Assembly (NCBI GenBank): GCA_954871525.1
Contig: OX940870.1
Location: forward strand, 5,611,501 to 5,675,500
Direction of reading: 5' to 3'
Length of the DNA stretch: 64,000 nt
DNA from: Parietaria judaica
Lineage: Eukaryota; Streptophyta; Magnoliopsida; Rosales; Urticaceae
Part shown: positions 11,081 to 22,170 of the stretch, one piece after another
Numbering within the stretch: the first letter of the stretch is position 1
Layout: the number at the start of each line of letters is the position of its first letter
Made by a program: the position numbers and the translations under genes
Notes under the pieces: generated by a model
What the model was told of the DNA's origin: nothing
Database searches by the model: none
The model's input: only the letters and a program-made list of their open reading frames with translations

Positions 11081-14000
11081 ATGAGGAATGCCATTTCGAT
11101 TCTCAAGCGTCACCGCAACAACGCTCGCATCAATCCTCCCAGTACTCCTCTTCCTTTCGTTTTTTCTCTCTCCGATTCTTGTTGTTCCTGGCATTCGTGT
11201 CTGTTCGCTTGATTGAGATCGCGCGTGATGTGTTCTGTAATGGAATTGGAGCTCATTTTGGTTATGATGTTCATGGATTCAGTGTTGCGATCTCTTTGTT
11301 ATTCGGTTTTTGATCGAACGCGCTAACCTAGCGAGGAATTGTGTAGTCTGTGGAGAAAGCTGAGGCATGATCTGCGTTTCTGGTTTCCTTTTGCATGATC
11401 TGAATTAGGCTCACTCGCTCAAACTTCAATAAGAATAATGTGATATGATATATGAAGCGGTTTTGTTACGTTAAGTTCTAGATTGTTTTGTTATAAATAT
11501 AATTATGTGCTTGGAATGGCTAGTACAGTTTGATTCTTCGTAGAAAGTGTAGTTTGTTGCTCCGTTGCCGTCAAGAATCAAGCAATAGCTGAAACTTAGT
11601 CAAAACGTAAACTGCGAGATTAGTGATTCGACAATGAAACGGCGATTTTGTATAAATTATTAATCTGATTCGCAAATCTCAGCTCTTAACCGCAAAAGCA
11701 CAATAGAGACGGTATTGCCAAAAAGCGCATCGTTGAGATATGATGAGGACTTCAACGCTGAGAGGAGTCTGGTGTATCGGATTCCTTATTCCTTACTACT
11801 CCAACAACCGTGAGTTAATTTCTCTCTCGAAAATATATCTTGCGTTGTCTTGTCGGTTTGAGGTAATGGAAGATATCTGTTGTTGACTGTGTGATTCTTA
11901 TGGGCACAGATACTCCACAGGCTTCACCAGTGTGCACGGTGAAGGACCGTCCTCTGAGTATGCAAAGTTGAGGAAGGAATCGCTGGAAAGTGAATTTGGA
12001 CAAATCTTAGGGACTCATAGTTCCAAAAGTTTTTCCTCTGTCTACCGTTTTGGTCCATTTTTGGGCTTGTATAGAGCGGCCATTGTTTCCTTCCATGTCA
12101 TGAAGCTGTCTATGTGGCAATTATTTATACGAGATACCAAAAAACGTGCCATAAAGGTATCAAATGGAAGCTTTACATTCTGATCATAGGGGGAACAAAC
12201 ATTATCTGAGATACTCAGAAGGTTTTTTCGTATTCTGTTGCAGTTTCGGGAAACTCTTATCCGGCTTGGACCTTTCTACGTCAAGGTATCTAAATCATGA
12301 TGGAATTTTTTTTTCTTTCCTAGTAGTATATGTTAGGACCCGCAATAATATGTCACTAATTTCATTTTCTTTCATTAAGGGTATTTTAGGTAGTTGAGGT
12401 CTAGGGTTTATTAAGAGCATTAAGCCAATATAAGACACTACCGGTTGGGTTAGTTGAATTTTTATATTGAACATCATTGAGTAGAGACCGGGGTTCCAAT
12501 TATCAATAAATAATTCTTGTTTCTCTTGGATTTCTATTCTGGCTCCTATCAGTATGATTATTGGCTATTTCCTTTTGTGAACAATTCTCTAGATGGGAAT
12601 TCTGTATCCTCCATTTGATATATTTCTTGTCTTAATCGAATAATTACGCTAGACACATGGCTAACTATTGCTATTTGAATTGCAGCTTGGACAAGCTCTG
12701 AGTACAAGGCCAGACATACTACCAACTATTTATTGCCAGGAACTCGCTGAGTTGCAGGTTACTATATTTCTTTGTTCTCTTGGACTTACTTAGTAGATGG
12801 TAATCAAATATTTCTTGGTTCTTCTATTGTTTTTTTTTTTTTTTGGCCGTTATATACTTATTAATATAGATTTTTCACCTCCAGGATCAAATTCCGCCAT
12901 TTCCAACCCGTGTAGCAATCAAATCCATTGAAACTCAGTTAGGTCTACCCATTTCACAGATTTTTGCTGACATTAGTGACGAGCCGATTGCAGCAGCGTC
13001 TTTAGGACAGGTTTACAAAGGTTTGAGAGTTATTTCAAACATTAATCGTTTTTCCTTTATTTTGTGATTTAAGACGGGGCATACCAAAAGTAATTGGACT
13101 AAACTGAATTATATTATAATTCGTATAAGCTAGGTTTTTTATTTTCTGGACTGATTAAGTCGTTAGTAAACAGAGTAAGAATATTACTGTCTATGTTTTC
13201 AAAAGGGTCTGAATCTTCGGGAAAGCACAGGCTTAATGGGTTATGTTGTTATTTCAAGCTTTGCAGCTCACCTGCATTCGGGAGAGCTGGTAGCTGTTAA
13301 AGTGCAAAGACCTGGTATGTCACTTTTGTTGACCCTTGATGCCTTATTATTCCATATGATTGGGGGCCAATTGAAGCGTTTTGCCAAGGCTCGCAAAGAT
13401 TTATTAGTAGCAGTTAACGAGATGGTGAGTTTCCTACTCTGGTATAGGGAAAAATTATTGGATATATACACTGCCTTACAATTATAGAATTTTATATAGT
13501 TTTTATAGCAGATACTAGTACCTTTAAAAGTCTTTTTTTTTTTTAACCTTTAACCCTCTCCGGAGAATACAAGTTCCTCCAGGTGCATGATCATGTCATG
13601 AATTGATTTGGCATAGAATTTCTCATCTAATTTTAAAGTGACCTCAGCTAAATAACTTTTCAATTCATTATCTCTTTACATTCTGTTTTTATTGCCATTC
13701 CATTTTTGCTCAGCGCATTTTTTTTTTCCTTCGTGCTCATGGGTGTTTGTTTTATTTTCTTTGTAACAGGTAAGACACATGTTTGACGAAATTGATTACG
13801 TACGAGAGGCAAAGAATGCTCAGCGATTTGCTTCTTTATATGGTCTCTCCGCATGTAAGTCTTTTCATGTCATTGCTCACTTTAATGGATTAGTATCTCC
13901 AGAACAATCTCAATTTAAGTTTGGCCTCTTGAAAGAAATTACATATAAAAAACAAAATTTGTCAATCTCACCAATAATAAGGAAGCCGTCGTTCTAGAGC

Positions 14001-16236
14001 ATGCACTAAAAGGTGAAACGATGCATGATAAGGTTCTAAGAATTTGAACGTTTTAAATATGAGAGCTGAAGGACTTTCTTTCGCATTCAGCTGATGACCA
14101 AAATAGTCATCAAGAAGCAACTGGTGGAGAATCTGTCGACCTTGAAAAAGGAGATCGAGTAAAAGTCCCAAAAATTTACTGGAACCTTACTCGGAAAGCT
14201 GTGCTTACTATGGAATGGGTTGACGGTATCAAACTTACAGATGATATTCGCTTGAAGAAAGCCTTTCTGAATAGAAGGGAACTAATTGACCAGGTATATA
14301 GAAGTAGAACATCATATTCATACATTTTTAGGCAATAATAGTTGCTATTTTTTCATTATCTTTTTAGTTTCAAACATTCTTCTTATAGGGAGTTTATTGC
14401 TCTTTGAGGCAAATGCTTGAAGTGGGATATTTCCATGCTGATCCGCATCCGGGAAATCTTGTTGCCACTGAGAGCGGTCGTCTTGCATATTTTGATTTTG
14501 GGATGATGGGTGATATTCCCAGACATTACCGTGTAGGACTTATCAAAATGGTAAAAACTTCAGACAATTTTTAAAATTGGTCGTTATCATCTGAATATGT
14601 TTCGAACCTTCATTGGTAATGTGTCTATCTATTCCAGCTTGTGCACTTTGTTAACCGTGACTCCCTGGGATTAGCAAACGATTTTCTTTCGTTGGGATTT
14701 ATTCTCGAAGGGGTTGACATACAATCAGTTTCAAATGCACTGCAAGCCTCATTTGCTGGCGGGGCTCAACATTCTCGGGACTTTCAGGTCGTTCATTCTG
14801 AACGTCTTTAGCTTTATTTTTTGCCAATTTTATATATTTATTTATTTATCTCAACTTGTCTGTAATTTAATTTGCTTTGTTTCTTTGAGATTATAGGGTA
14901 TCATGAGCCAGTTGTACGATGTTATGTATGAATTCAACTTCTCTCTCCCTCCCGACTATGCCCTGGTGATAAGAGCCCTGGGATCACTAGAAGGCACTGC
15001 AAAGGCTCTCGACCCGGAATTCAAAGTTGTGGAGAGTGCATACCCGTTTGTCATTGGAAGACTTCTCGCTGACCCGAATCCGGATATGAGGAGAATCTTG
15101 GGGGAGCTTCTCATCCGTAACAACGGATCAATAAGGTGGAGTCGGCTAGAGCGGCTGGTAAACTTTTCGCTTTTATCTACTTCCACTATACGGGTGTAAT
15201 AGTCGTACAGAAATAGCACCTAAAGAAATCTATGAAAGTTGAATATAAATATTTATATTATACTGGTATAAAATGTTCACTTTACACCATGTACCTCAAA
15301 ATGCGTATCGATTCGCACATGGTCTTTACTCGAAAGTGCATCAATTCAAAACTACAAAACTGATGGTCCCATCTGGATTTGAGTCTCCCAATAATTTATG
15401 CTTCATAGTTGGAATAATGTATGAAGTATTCACATTTTTAAGTCATACTTTTTATTTAATAGAAGTATATGTGCTATTTGTATATTAAGCCAAAATATGT
15501 TATATATTGATGGTGTTAACATGTCACATGTGGTTCTACCTTTAATTAGTCATCCCATGAATTGTTCTACCTAAATATAATCCGGCACGGGCAATCCTAT
15601 TTCAGATAGCAGCGATATCCGAGCAAGCTTCTGAGGCTTCTGCGAATTCGGAGGATGACAAGCATGACCCTCTCGGATGGAAGCACTTTGACATGCACGC
15701 CGTCGTTTCTGCAACCGAAGACCTTCTGCACTTCATTCTATCCCATAAGGGTCAGCGCGTTCGCGTTTTCCTTCTACGGGATATCATCGACGCCACCGAT
15801 GCTTTTCTGGACGATCAACTTGCCGTTTGCAATTTAAACGAAAGGCTTAATACGGCAAGAGAGACAGAGGTTTGTGTTGCCTATTAGGACTAGTAAATTA
15901 CTAATATACCCTTAGTGAAAATAAAGTCAATGGCTATGTGTCTCAAATATCTCTCAGTTTCTTAATTATGTTTTTTTTTTTGGTCAGGAACATGACATGG
16001 TGAGGAGGGTGCTGAACGGTTTTAAGAGTCTCCGAGAAGCCGTGAAACTGGCCCCTGAAGTGTGGGCGGCGATGTTTTTCCGTTTGGCCCTGAAACGCGA
16101 GGTTCATACTTTTGCCCTCGACATAACTTCAGCTCTTATGACCCATTTTAGCCACAGAACCCCACAAACATTTTGGATCTGTGTCTCGAGATTTCTACAC
16201 GAGTTGACAAGAAACAACAGTTCTGATAAATTGTGA
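11081..16236 (+). CDS. ABC1K atypical protein kinase (AarF/COQ8/UbiB family), 14 exons, 738 residues
   Basis: Exons: 11081-11141, 11683-11809, 11910-12156, 12244-12285, 12686-12757, 12885-13020, 13267-13424, 13770-13854, 14091-14293, 14389-14550, 14638-14787, 14897-15157, 15606-15869, 15988-16236; all GT-AG and in phase. The N-terminus ([20 protein letters not shown]) is basic, consistent with an organellar presequence. Kinase-like features are all present: [11 protein letters not shown] (KxGQ motif, 159-162), the Ala-rich loop AAASLGQVY (219-227), invariant lysine in VAVK (240), ABC1-type glutamates in EIDYVREA (288-295), HADPHPGN (393-400) and DFG (413-415). ABC1 kinases act in plastids or mitochondria and regulate prenyl-lipid or quinone metabolism; COQ8 is the well-known member. 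The long C-terminal extension is typical of plant plastid members, but the exact subfamily and organelle are uncertain. Nothing is disrupted. Confidence 0.93.
12331..12551. mobile_element. possible short solo LTR in ABC1K intron 4
   Basis: The block starts TGTTAGGACCCG and ends CTCCTATCA, i.e. TG...CA, and contains text reminiscent of plant LTR ends (ATTCTTGTTTCTCTTGG). Flanks are GTATA on the left and GTATG on the right, a 5-bp duplication with one mismatch. It lies wholly inside intron 4 and leaves splice sites untouched. Only one such sequence is present, hence solo. Confidence 0.45.
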
Positions 16237-17458
16237 TTATATAGCCTCATACAAAATTTTGTAACCTTTTTCTTTTTCTTATCATGTTTTCTTCTTAGCA
16301 TTACATTATAATGGTGAACTAGTCTTTGAATCAGTTCATTTAGAGTTATCGTCTCCAATTATTAATGTAAATTAGAAAAATAAAAGAGAAACATAAAATG
16401 TGATTTTATGTAACTTCTTATGTTTACTTATTAATTAATATCTTAAGAATGTGTAAAATTTTGTAATTATTCTAAAAAAATATTTAAAAAAAAAAATAAG
16501 TATGTAAGTTTTCACTTACCAACCATTTGATTGAATAGAGAATTACAAATGAGACCAAAATTGCATGAGAGAGCTTTTTTTTTTCCTTGAATTATCGTTA
16601 ATCCTTTACCATTTAAGCTTCTTTATTGATTAGCGATCTTATTATATTAATTAGAGGGTGTTGCCTTATTCTTATCTCTATGAAATCGAGACTTATCGAG
16701 TTTAATAGTATTGATGGCTACAATCTACCACGTGGCAACGTCATACCAATTAGAAGCTTCCCGGACAGATAGGCAACAGTAATGTGGAATCAGAGATTCA
16801 GAAGATTAAAGGGTCTTAATTCCCAAAATCTCATTTGTCTCTCTCTGTTGTTGTGTGGTTTAACACCAGTCCCTGTCTCATTTGCCCTCATTCAAAGCAA
16901 CACACGTTTCTTGAGAACTTGATCATCTTTTCCCATTTATCAACCTTTTGCCAATACTATAATCTATAAATTGTACGTGTATATCCCGTCAAATGGGCAA
17001 TAATTACCAAGATTATGTCCTCATTTATTTGGATTCCTTCTCAGCTATGATTGTCGTTTTGTTACATTTGTATCGAACTTATTTACCTGACCATCATTTT
17101 TGTCAGTGCACTGTTGGCCATGCTCATTCTCCAATACAAGATTAAAAAAAAAAAAACCATGATAATCTTGTCATATATCTTCATTAAGTTGCTACGAATT
17201 ACAGAATGTTTGACATGAAATCATTGTTTTTTATTTATTCCTTTATTACAGTGCCCAAAAATGTTATTGATAAACATTGATATCGCTTGTTGACTAATAA
17301 CTAGATATAATAAGATTTTTCTATGTTAAATTTTCTACTTAATCTCAAATTAAATAAATAAACACCAAACATAGTTCGCTCTCAATGTAATAGATACGAA
17401 TACTTGTGGCTTGCAAATCTCAATCGATTATAATCCCAATCCGAGTTTTTGTTACACC
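16237..17458. other. intergenic, 3' flank of ABC1K
   Basis: AT-rich sequence with poly-A/T tracts; the first 150 bases are probably the ABC1K 3' UTR (AATAAA-like words near 16380). No other gene seen. Confidence 0.4.
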
Positions 17459-17466
17459 ATCAAGCT

Positions 17467-17685
17467 CAGGGGCGGAAGCACCCTTAGGGTGGGGGTGGTT
17501 CAAACTTCAAACCACCCCTTAAAAAAAAACTGTATAATAATACTTTATTATTTAAAAACCTTTAGTGTAAATTCATACAAAATTTTAGTTAAACCCCCCT
17601 AACTTTCACTAAAATTTTAATATAATAAATTTAACAAATAAATTATATCTATTCCCCCGATACATAATTCATGGTTCCGTCACTG
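17467..17685. mobile_element. 219-bp hAT-type MITE
   Basis: Ends are CAGGGGCGGAAGC and, on the other strand, CAGTGACGGAACC, an imperfect terminal inverted repeat of hAT type. Flanks are ATCAAGCT (17459-17466) and CTCAAGCT (17686-17693), an 8-bp duplication with one mismatch. The interior is AT-rich with no ORF. It lies only about 50 bp from the LTR element. Confidence 0.75.
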
Positions 17686-17740
17686 CTCAAGCTCACTCTC
17701 TCTTTATCTCTCTCGTTTTCGCGTTAATATGTTTCGTGTT

Positions 17741-18331
17741 TGTAGAGGGCGATTTTACCACCTTGCAGTCACAAGGAAAACCGTAAAGAACGCAATAAAA
17801 ATATATACACGATTATTCCCTGATTTATTTATCCCGAAAGGACTCGGTTTTCCCCGTTTATTAGCTTGGACAATCGAAGAACAATGATAAAGATATGATT
17901 TGATGCTGCACCACGCCGCTCTCGACGAGGCTGCCTACGTACCCGGCGAACCAGGATCAGGTCATCACGTAGTTCAATGGATTTTGGCTTGATCTCTTCA
18001 TTCTTTTTCTTCTCTGTTTCGTTGGTTTTCTTCTCTTTTTCTCTTCTCTTCTTTCTCCTCTCTTTGGCTGAATGTCTCTCGGCTGATTTTCTTTCATCCC
18101 CTCTTAATGAGGTTTCTTTTATTATTTATAGGGTTAGGGTTGATTGAGCCTTTTTCACTTTGGGCTTTTTCTGCGAATTGGGCCTTTCTTCATGGGTTAA
18201 GCCTTTCCTCACAAACTGGGCTTTTATGTTGACTACGGTCAACGTATTTCTTGCCTCTATTCGACGTCGTTTTGGGGCCGTAATGGCACGCGTTATGTTA
18301 AGGATGGATTTGACGAAATCCGACATCAACA
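17741..18331 (-). repeat. left LTR (3' LTR of the element)
   Basis: 591 bp, TG...CA ended, apparently identical to 22171-22761. It contains a pyrimidine-rich run (TTCTCTTTTTCTCTTCTC) near the middle and TATTTATAGGG near 18123. Confidence 0.92.
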
Positions 18332-18347
18332 GTTAGTCCCCCATTTT
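18332..18347 (-). other. polypurine-type tract of the LTR element
   Basis: Read on the minus strand this is AAAATGGGGGACTAAC, directly abutting the LTR. Its position and purine content fit the plus-strand primer of reverse transcription. Confidence 0.6.
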
Positions 18348-18698
18348 ATCAAGTGTATGCACTTGGTAAAATGTAGAGAAAAACTTCATTACTTCCGATC
18401 TGAATCGACGCTCCTAATGATAGGAATCCTCGATCATGCTGTCGCCCGGTGGTGCTCTCCGGTAATAATACCCGTAGTATGTGATAACGTGGCTAGGAGT
18501 CGTCGGGTAGGAGCTTTGACGTTACGTTATCGGCGATGAGAGGGTTGACAACTCTCTCGGGTAGCCGATGGTCTCGCCGATGTTTAGCGGTGTTTGACTT
18601 CTCACGAGCTCAACGAGGTAAGCTTCTACGGATGCCTTGAACGAAGGGAATGGGATTACCACTTGGACCGATGCCACTTTCTCCGAAGATCCTCGCTA

Positions 18699-19312
18699 TG
18701 AACTCGGCCTTCGTGATATGTGATGAGCCTGTCGACTTCAATGGAGATGATGGTTTTAAGGGAGCAGCGTGAACGCTCAAATAGTGTGAACTTGACTTGG
18801 GAGTGTGAAAAAAGACTGTTGCGCTTATTGATGCGGTATTTGACTCCTCGATCCCTGTGTCATCAGAGGAAGCGTACTTCTCTTGGTGCGAGCTCTTCTC
18901 GTCGTTCGTCGGAACAGCTCCTTGTCGTCGCCATGTCGTGGATTTCGTCATTCTTTCTTTCATTACTATCCATCTATTTTCAAATTCCTCCTCGCGGGTT
19001 GATGAGACTTGTCACGATTCTTGTCCGTTGAGATACCCCGAGGGCGTGCTAGCCTCGTTTCTTAATGAGAGCGATGGGCACTTTGTCATCCTCGAAGATT
19101 TCTTGAAAGATCTCATAAGGCGTACCGTCGCTGCGCTCTCCGAGGACTCGGACGATGAGGCTCTCCCAGCTTCTTCGGGCATTCTGCTCGAGTTAATGAG
19201 ACGAGACCCCGAGCATTATGCCGCGGTGGAGAGGCTTCTTATGGATGTCCTGGTTGAAAGCGCGGATTTCGTCATAGAGCAAGTCACCGAAAAAGTTGTT
19301 CGGGATGATTGA
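18699..19312 (+). CDS. antisense ORF of the LTR element, unknown protein
   Basis: The best-supported part is an open frame ending at 19312 that becomes clearly coding-like from about 18815 (KKTVALIDAVFDSSIPVSSE) onward: acidic and leucine-rich, with LSEDSDDEALPASSG, LELMRRDPEHYAAVERL and VLVESADFVIEQV. An ATG at 18699 begins a coding-like stretch (MNSAFVICDEPVDFNG) in a different frame, so an intron or a frameshift may separate the two. It lies antisense to the element, close to its 3' LTR. This is where some plant Ty3/gypsy Tat-lineage elements carry antisense ORFs of unknown role. I do not recognise a domain. Confidence 0.4.
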
Positions 19313-19377
19313 CATTCCTCTATTTCCTTTTGTAAATTATTTTGTTTTTGATGTTATTTTATCAGGGTGTGTGGCCT

Positions 19378-19609
19378 GCGTCTTACGCACCAGGATTTGC
19401 GCCGGAGCGGCTTTGTATTTTTCCGGGGTATGCGCAATAGCGTCTTACGTACCAGGCTTTGTGCGCCGGAGCGGCTTTGTAGTTTGCCGGGGTATGCGCC
19501 GTAGCGTGTTACGTACCGGGCTTTGTGCGCCGGAGCGACTTTGTAGTTTGCCGGGGTATGCGCCGTAGCGTCTTACGTACCAGACTTTGTGCGCCGGAGC
19601 GGCTTGTTA
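19378..19609. repeat. tandem array A (62-64 bp units)
   Basis: Units start near 19378, 19440, 19504 and 19568 with the consensus words GCGTCTTACGTACCAG, GCGCCGGAGCGGCTTTGTAG and CCGGGGTATGCGC. Spacing is 62-64 bp. The same unit reappears at about 19999-20147. Confidence 0.85.
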
Positions 19610-19617
19610 TTTTCTTT

Positions 19618-19747
19618 GATTTGTCGGCGATGAGCTTGTCGGTATGCACCGGGCTCTGTCGCGATGAAGTGTTTGGCACTGATTTGTCGGCGATGAGCTT
19701 GTCGGTATGCACCGGGCTCTGTTGCGATGAAGTGCTTGACACTGATT
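19618..19747. repeat. tandem array B (about 62 bp units)
   Basis: Two full units and the start of a third begin TGATTTG at 19618, 19680 and 19743. Core words are CGGCGATGAGCTTGTCGG and ATGCACCGGGCTCTG. A further partial copy is at 19941-19989. Confidence 0.85.
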
Positions 19748-19785
19748 TGTATTTGGCGTTTGTCGCCTGAGATTTTCTTCTGTGT

Positions 19786-19940
19786 GTTGGCCCATTTGCC
19801 GTAGTAGTTTTTTTTTATGTTGGCCCATTTGCCGTAGTAGTTTTTTTTTATGTTGGCCCATTTGCCGTAGTAGTTTCTTTTGTTTGTTGGCCCATTTGCC
19901 GTAGTAGTTTGTATGTTGGCCCATTTGCCGTAGTAGTTTG
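19786..19940. repeat. tandem array C (five copies of a 22-bp core)
   Basis: The core GTTGGCCCATTTGCCGTAG occurs at 19786, 19819, 19852, 19886 and 19915, separated by variable T-rich linkers. Confidence 0.9.
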
Positions 19941-20147
19941 TGATATTCGGCGATGAGCTTGTCGGTATGCACCGGGCTCTGTCGCGATGTATCAATCAAG
20001 ATTTGCGCCGGAGCGGCTTTGTATTTTTTTTTTGGGTATGCGCCGTAGCGGCTTACGTACCAAGCTGTGCGCCGGAGCGGCTTTGTAGTTTGCCGGGGTA
20101 TGCGCCGTAGCGGCTTATGTACCCAGCTGTGCGCCGGAGCGGCTTTC
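19941..20147. repeat. partial B unit followed by further A units
   Basis: A B-type unit (19941-19989) is followed by A-type units (GCGCCGGAGCGGCTTTGTA three times) up to 20147. The order across 19378-20147 is therefore A, B, C, B, A, all on the same strand. Confidence 0.75.
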
Positions 20148-20454
20148 TTTGGTATATCAGGCATTTTTGCCATTTTTGGCTTGGTCGGTACCCTAAATGT
20201 ATATATATGTTTTCTCGGCACTCTCGCCGGTTTCTTTATAATTTGTAGATATATGTATATTGTTACCTTTTTTTGCGATGAGGTCAGCCAACTTCGTCGC
20301 CGATTTTGCGCCTTGGTTAGGATAGACCTCGTCGTGTCCGCATCAAACTTCGGTTTTATGAGGGTTGTCATCGTCGAGCGCGTCTCAATCAGATCTCCTC
20401 GAAATGTTGGTAATGGCGTCTTCGTTGATAATTTCCCGGTGGAGGCGAGCTTTC

Positions 20455-21375
20455 TTTGATGACGAGATGTCTGGTGACGAGCTCTTTTTGGTGACAATCT
20501 TCTATTGGTGATGAGCTCCTCGAGCTCCTCCTTGATGAGCTCCTCAAGGTCTTCTCTGTGATGAGGTCCTCGAGGTCTTCTCTGTGATGAGCTCCTCGAG
20601 CTCTTCTCCTTCGTGATGAGCTCATCGAGTTTTCCTCTTCGTGATGAGCTCATCGAGCATCCCCTCGTCGTGATGAGCTCATCGAGCTTTTCTTCGTCGT
20701 GATGAGCTCATCGAGCTTTCCTCTTCGTGATGAGCTCATCGAGCATCCCCTCGTCGTGATGAGCTCATCGAGCTTTTCTTCGTCGTGATGAGCTCATCGA
20801 GCTTTCCTCTTCGTGATGAGCTCATCGAGCTTTCCTCTTCGTGATGAGCTCTTCGTGACGAGCTCTTCGAGATGAGCTACTCGAGCTTTCCTTTTCGTGA
20901 CAAGCTCTTCGTGATGAGCTCTTCGAGCTTCCCTCTTTGTGATAAGCTCTTCGTGATGAACTCTTCGAGCTTCCCTCTTTGTGACAAGCTCTTCGTGATG
21001 AGCTCTTCGAGATGAGCTCCTCGAGCTTTCCTCTTCGTGATAAGCTCTTCGAGCTGAGCTCTTCGAGATTCCCTCTTCGTGATGAGCTCTTCGTGATGAG
21101 CTCTTCGAGATGAGCTCCTCCAGCTTTCCTCTTCGTGATAAGCTCTTCGTGATGAGCTCTTCGAGATGAGCTCCTCGAGCTTTCCTCTTCGTGATAAGCT
21201 CTTTGAGCTGAGCTCTCTGAGATGAGCTCCTCGAGCTTTCCTCTTCGTGATGAGCTCCTCGAGCTCCTCCCTCTTCGTGATAAGCTCTTCGAACTGAGCT
21301 CCTCGAGCTTTCCTCTTCGTGACAAGCTCTTCGTGATGAGCTCTTCGAGCTCCTCCTCGTGACGAGTCTTTCAAC
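20455..21375. repeat. tandem array D (GATGAGCTC-rich short units, about 0.9 kb)
   Basis: Roughly 920 bp is made of variants of a unit of about 27 bp built from GTGATGAGCTCATCGAG and CTTTCCTCTTC. The left half has ATCGAGC-type units in a regular order; the right half has CTTCGTGATGAGCTC-type units. GAGCTC palindromes recur throughout. Long Ser/Arg/Glu-rich ORFs on the minus strand are only translations of the array. Confidence 0.9.
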
Positions 21376-22030
21376 ATCTGTAACTTTCTCCTCGAGCGTT
21401 TGTTTTAAGCAAATGACATATCAAATCGAAGCTCAAGACATAATCTTTGAGAAAAACTAGAAATCACGTGTAGATGATAAATAGAAACGAGAATATGGTC
21501 CGAGGAGCGACGGGCGACGAGCAGGCGTCTAACGAAGCCATCGCTCTCGGCGACCAATCTTCCGGCGTTCATAACTTTTGCTTCGAGCGTCTGATAGGGG
21601 CGAATGACCTGTCAAATCGAAGCTCAAGACATAATCTTTGAGAAAAACTAGAAATCACGTGTAGATGATAAATAGAAACGAGAACATGGTCCAAGGAGCG
21701 ACGGGCGACGAGCAGGCGTCTGACGAAGCCATCGCTCTCGGCGACCAATCTTCCGGCGTTCATAACTTTTGCTTCGAGCGTCTGATAGGGGCGAATGACC
21801 TGTCAAATCGAAGCTCAAGACATAATCTTCAAGAATAATTAGGAATTATGTTTAGATGACAAATAAGGACGGGGATATGGTCCAAAGAGCAAAGGGCGAC
21901 GAGCAGGCGTTTGACGAAGCCGTCGTCCTCGGCGACCAATCTTCCGGCGTCCATAACTTCTGCCTCGAGCATCCGATAGAGGCGAATGACCCGGCGAATC
22001 GAAGATCAAGGCAAGGCCTGCAAGAAAACG
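21376..22030. repeat. tandem array E (191-bp units, just over three copies)
   Basis: The junction word CTGATAGGGGCGAATGACC recurs at 21591 and 21782, with diverged versions at 21400 and 21973, an exact 191-bp period. Copies 1 and 2 are nearly identical; the third is more diverged. Units include ATCGAAGCTCAAGACATAAT and CTCGGCGACCAATCTTCCGG. Confidence 0.9.
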
Positions 22031-22150
22031 CTAAAAAAACACAATTTTATTTATCAAAGGTAAAGACGAGATCAGCGCTCGGTATTGTCGTTATCGTCGC
22101 CAGTCGTCATCTCTTCGAGTTCCTGGCTGTGAGTTAGAGAAAAACTAAGC

Positions 22151-22168
22151 CCCCTCGGTGGGCGCCAA
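22151..22168 (-). other. primer-binding-site-like sequence of the LTR element
   Basis: Read on the minus strand, the LTR is followed by GTT and then TGGCGCCCACCGAGGGG. A TGG start close to the LTR is the usual form of a tRNA-primer site. The matching tRNA was not determined. Confidence 0.6.
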
Positions 22169-22170
22169 AC

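Noticed and set aside
18126..18329. 67-codon ORF present in both LTRs
   Set aside because: Identical because LTRs are identical; it reads through LTR sequence and lacks domain features.
19607..20653. 348-residue minus-strand ORF across the repeat arrays
   Set aside because: It is the conceptual translation of tandem repeats A-D; the residues repeat with the DNA period and show no domain.
20822..21377. Ser/Arg/Glu-rich minus-strand ORFs of about 166 residues
   Set aside because: Low-complexity translation of array D in two overlapping frames.
21376..22030. CRISPR-like array
   Set aside because: 191-bp contiguous units with no spacer structure; the genome is a plant.
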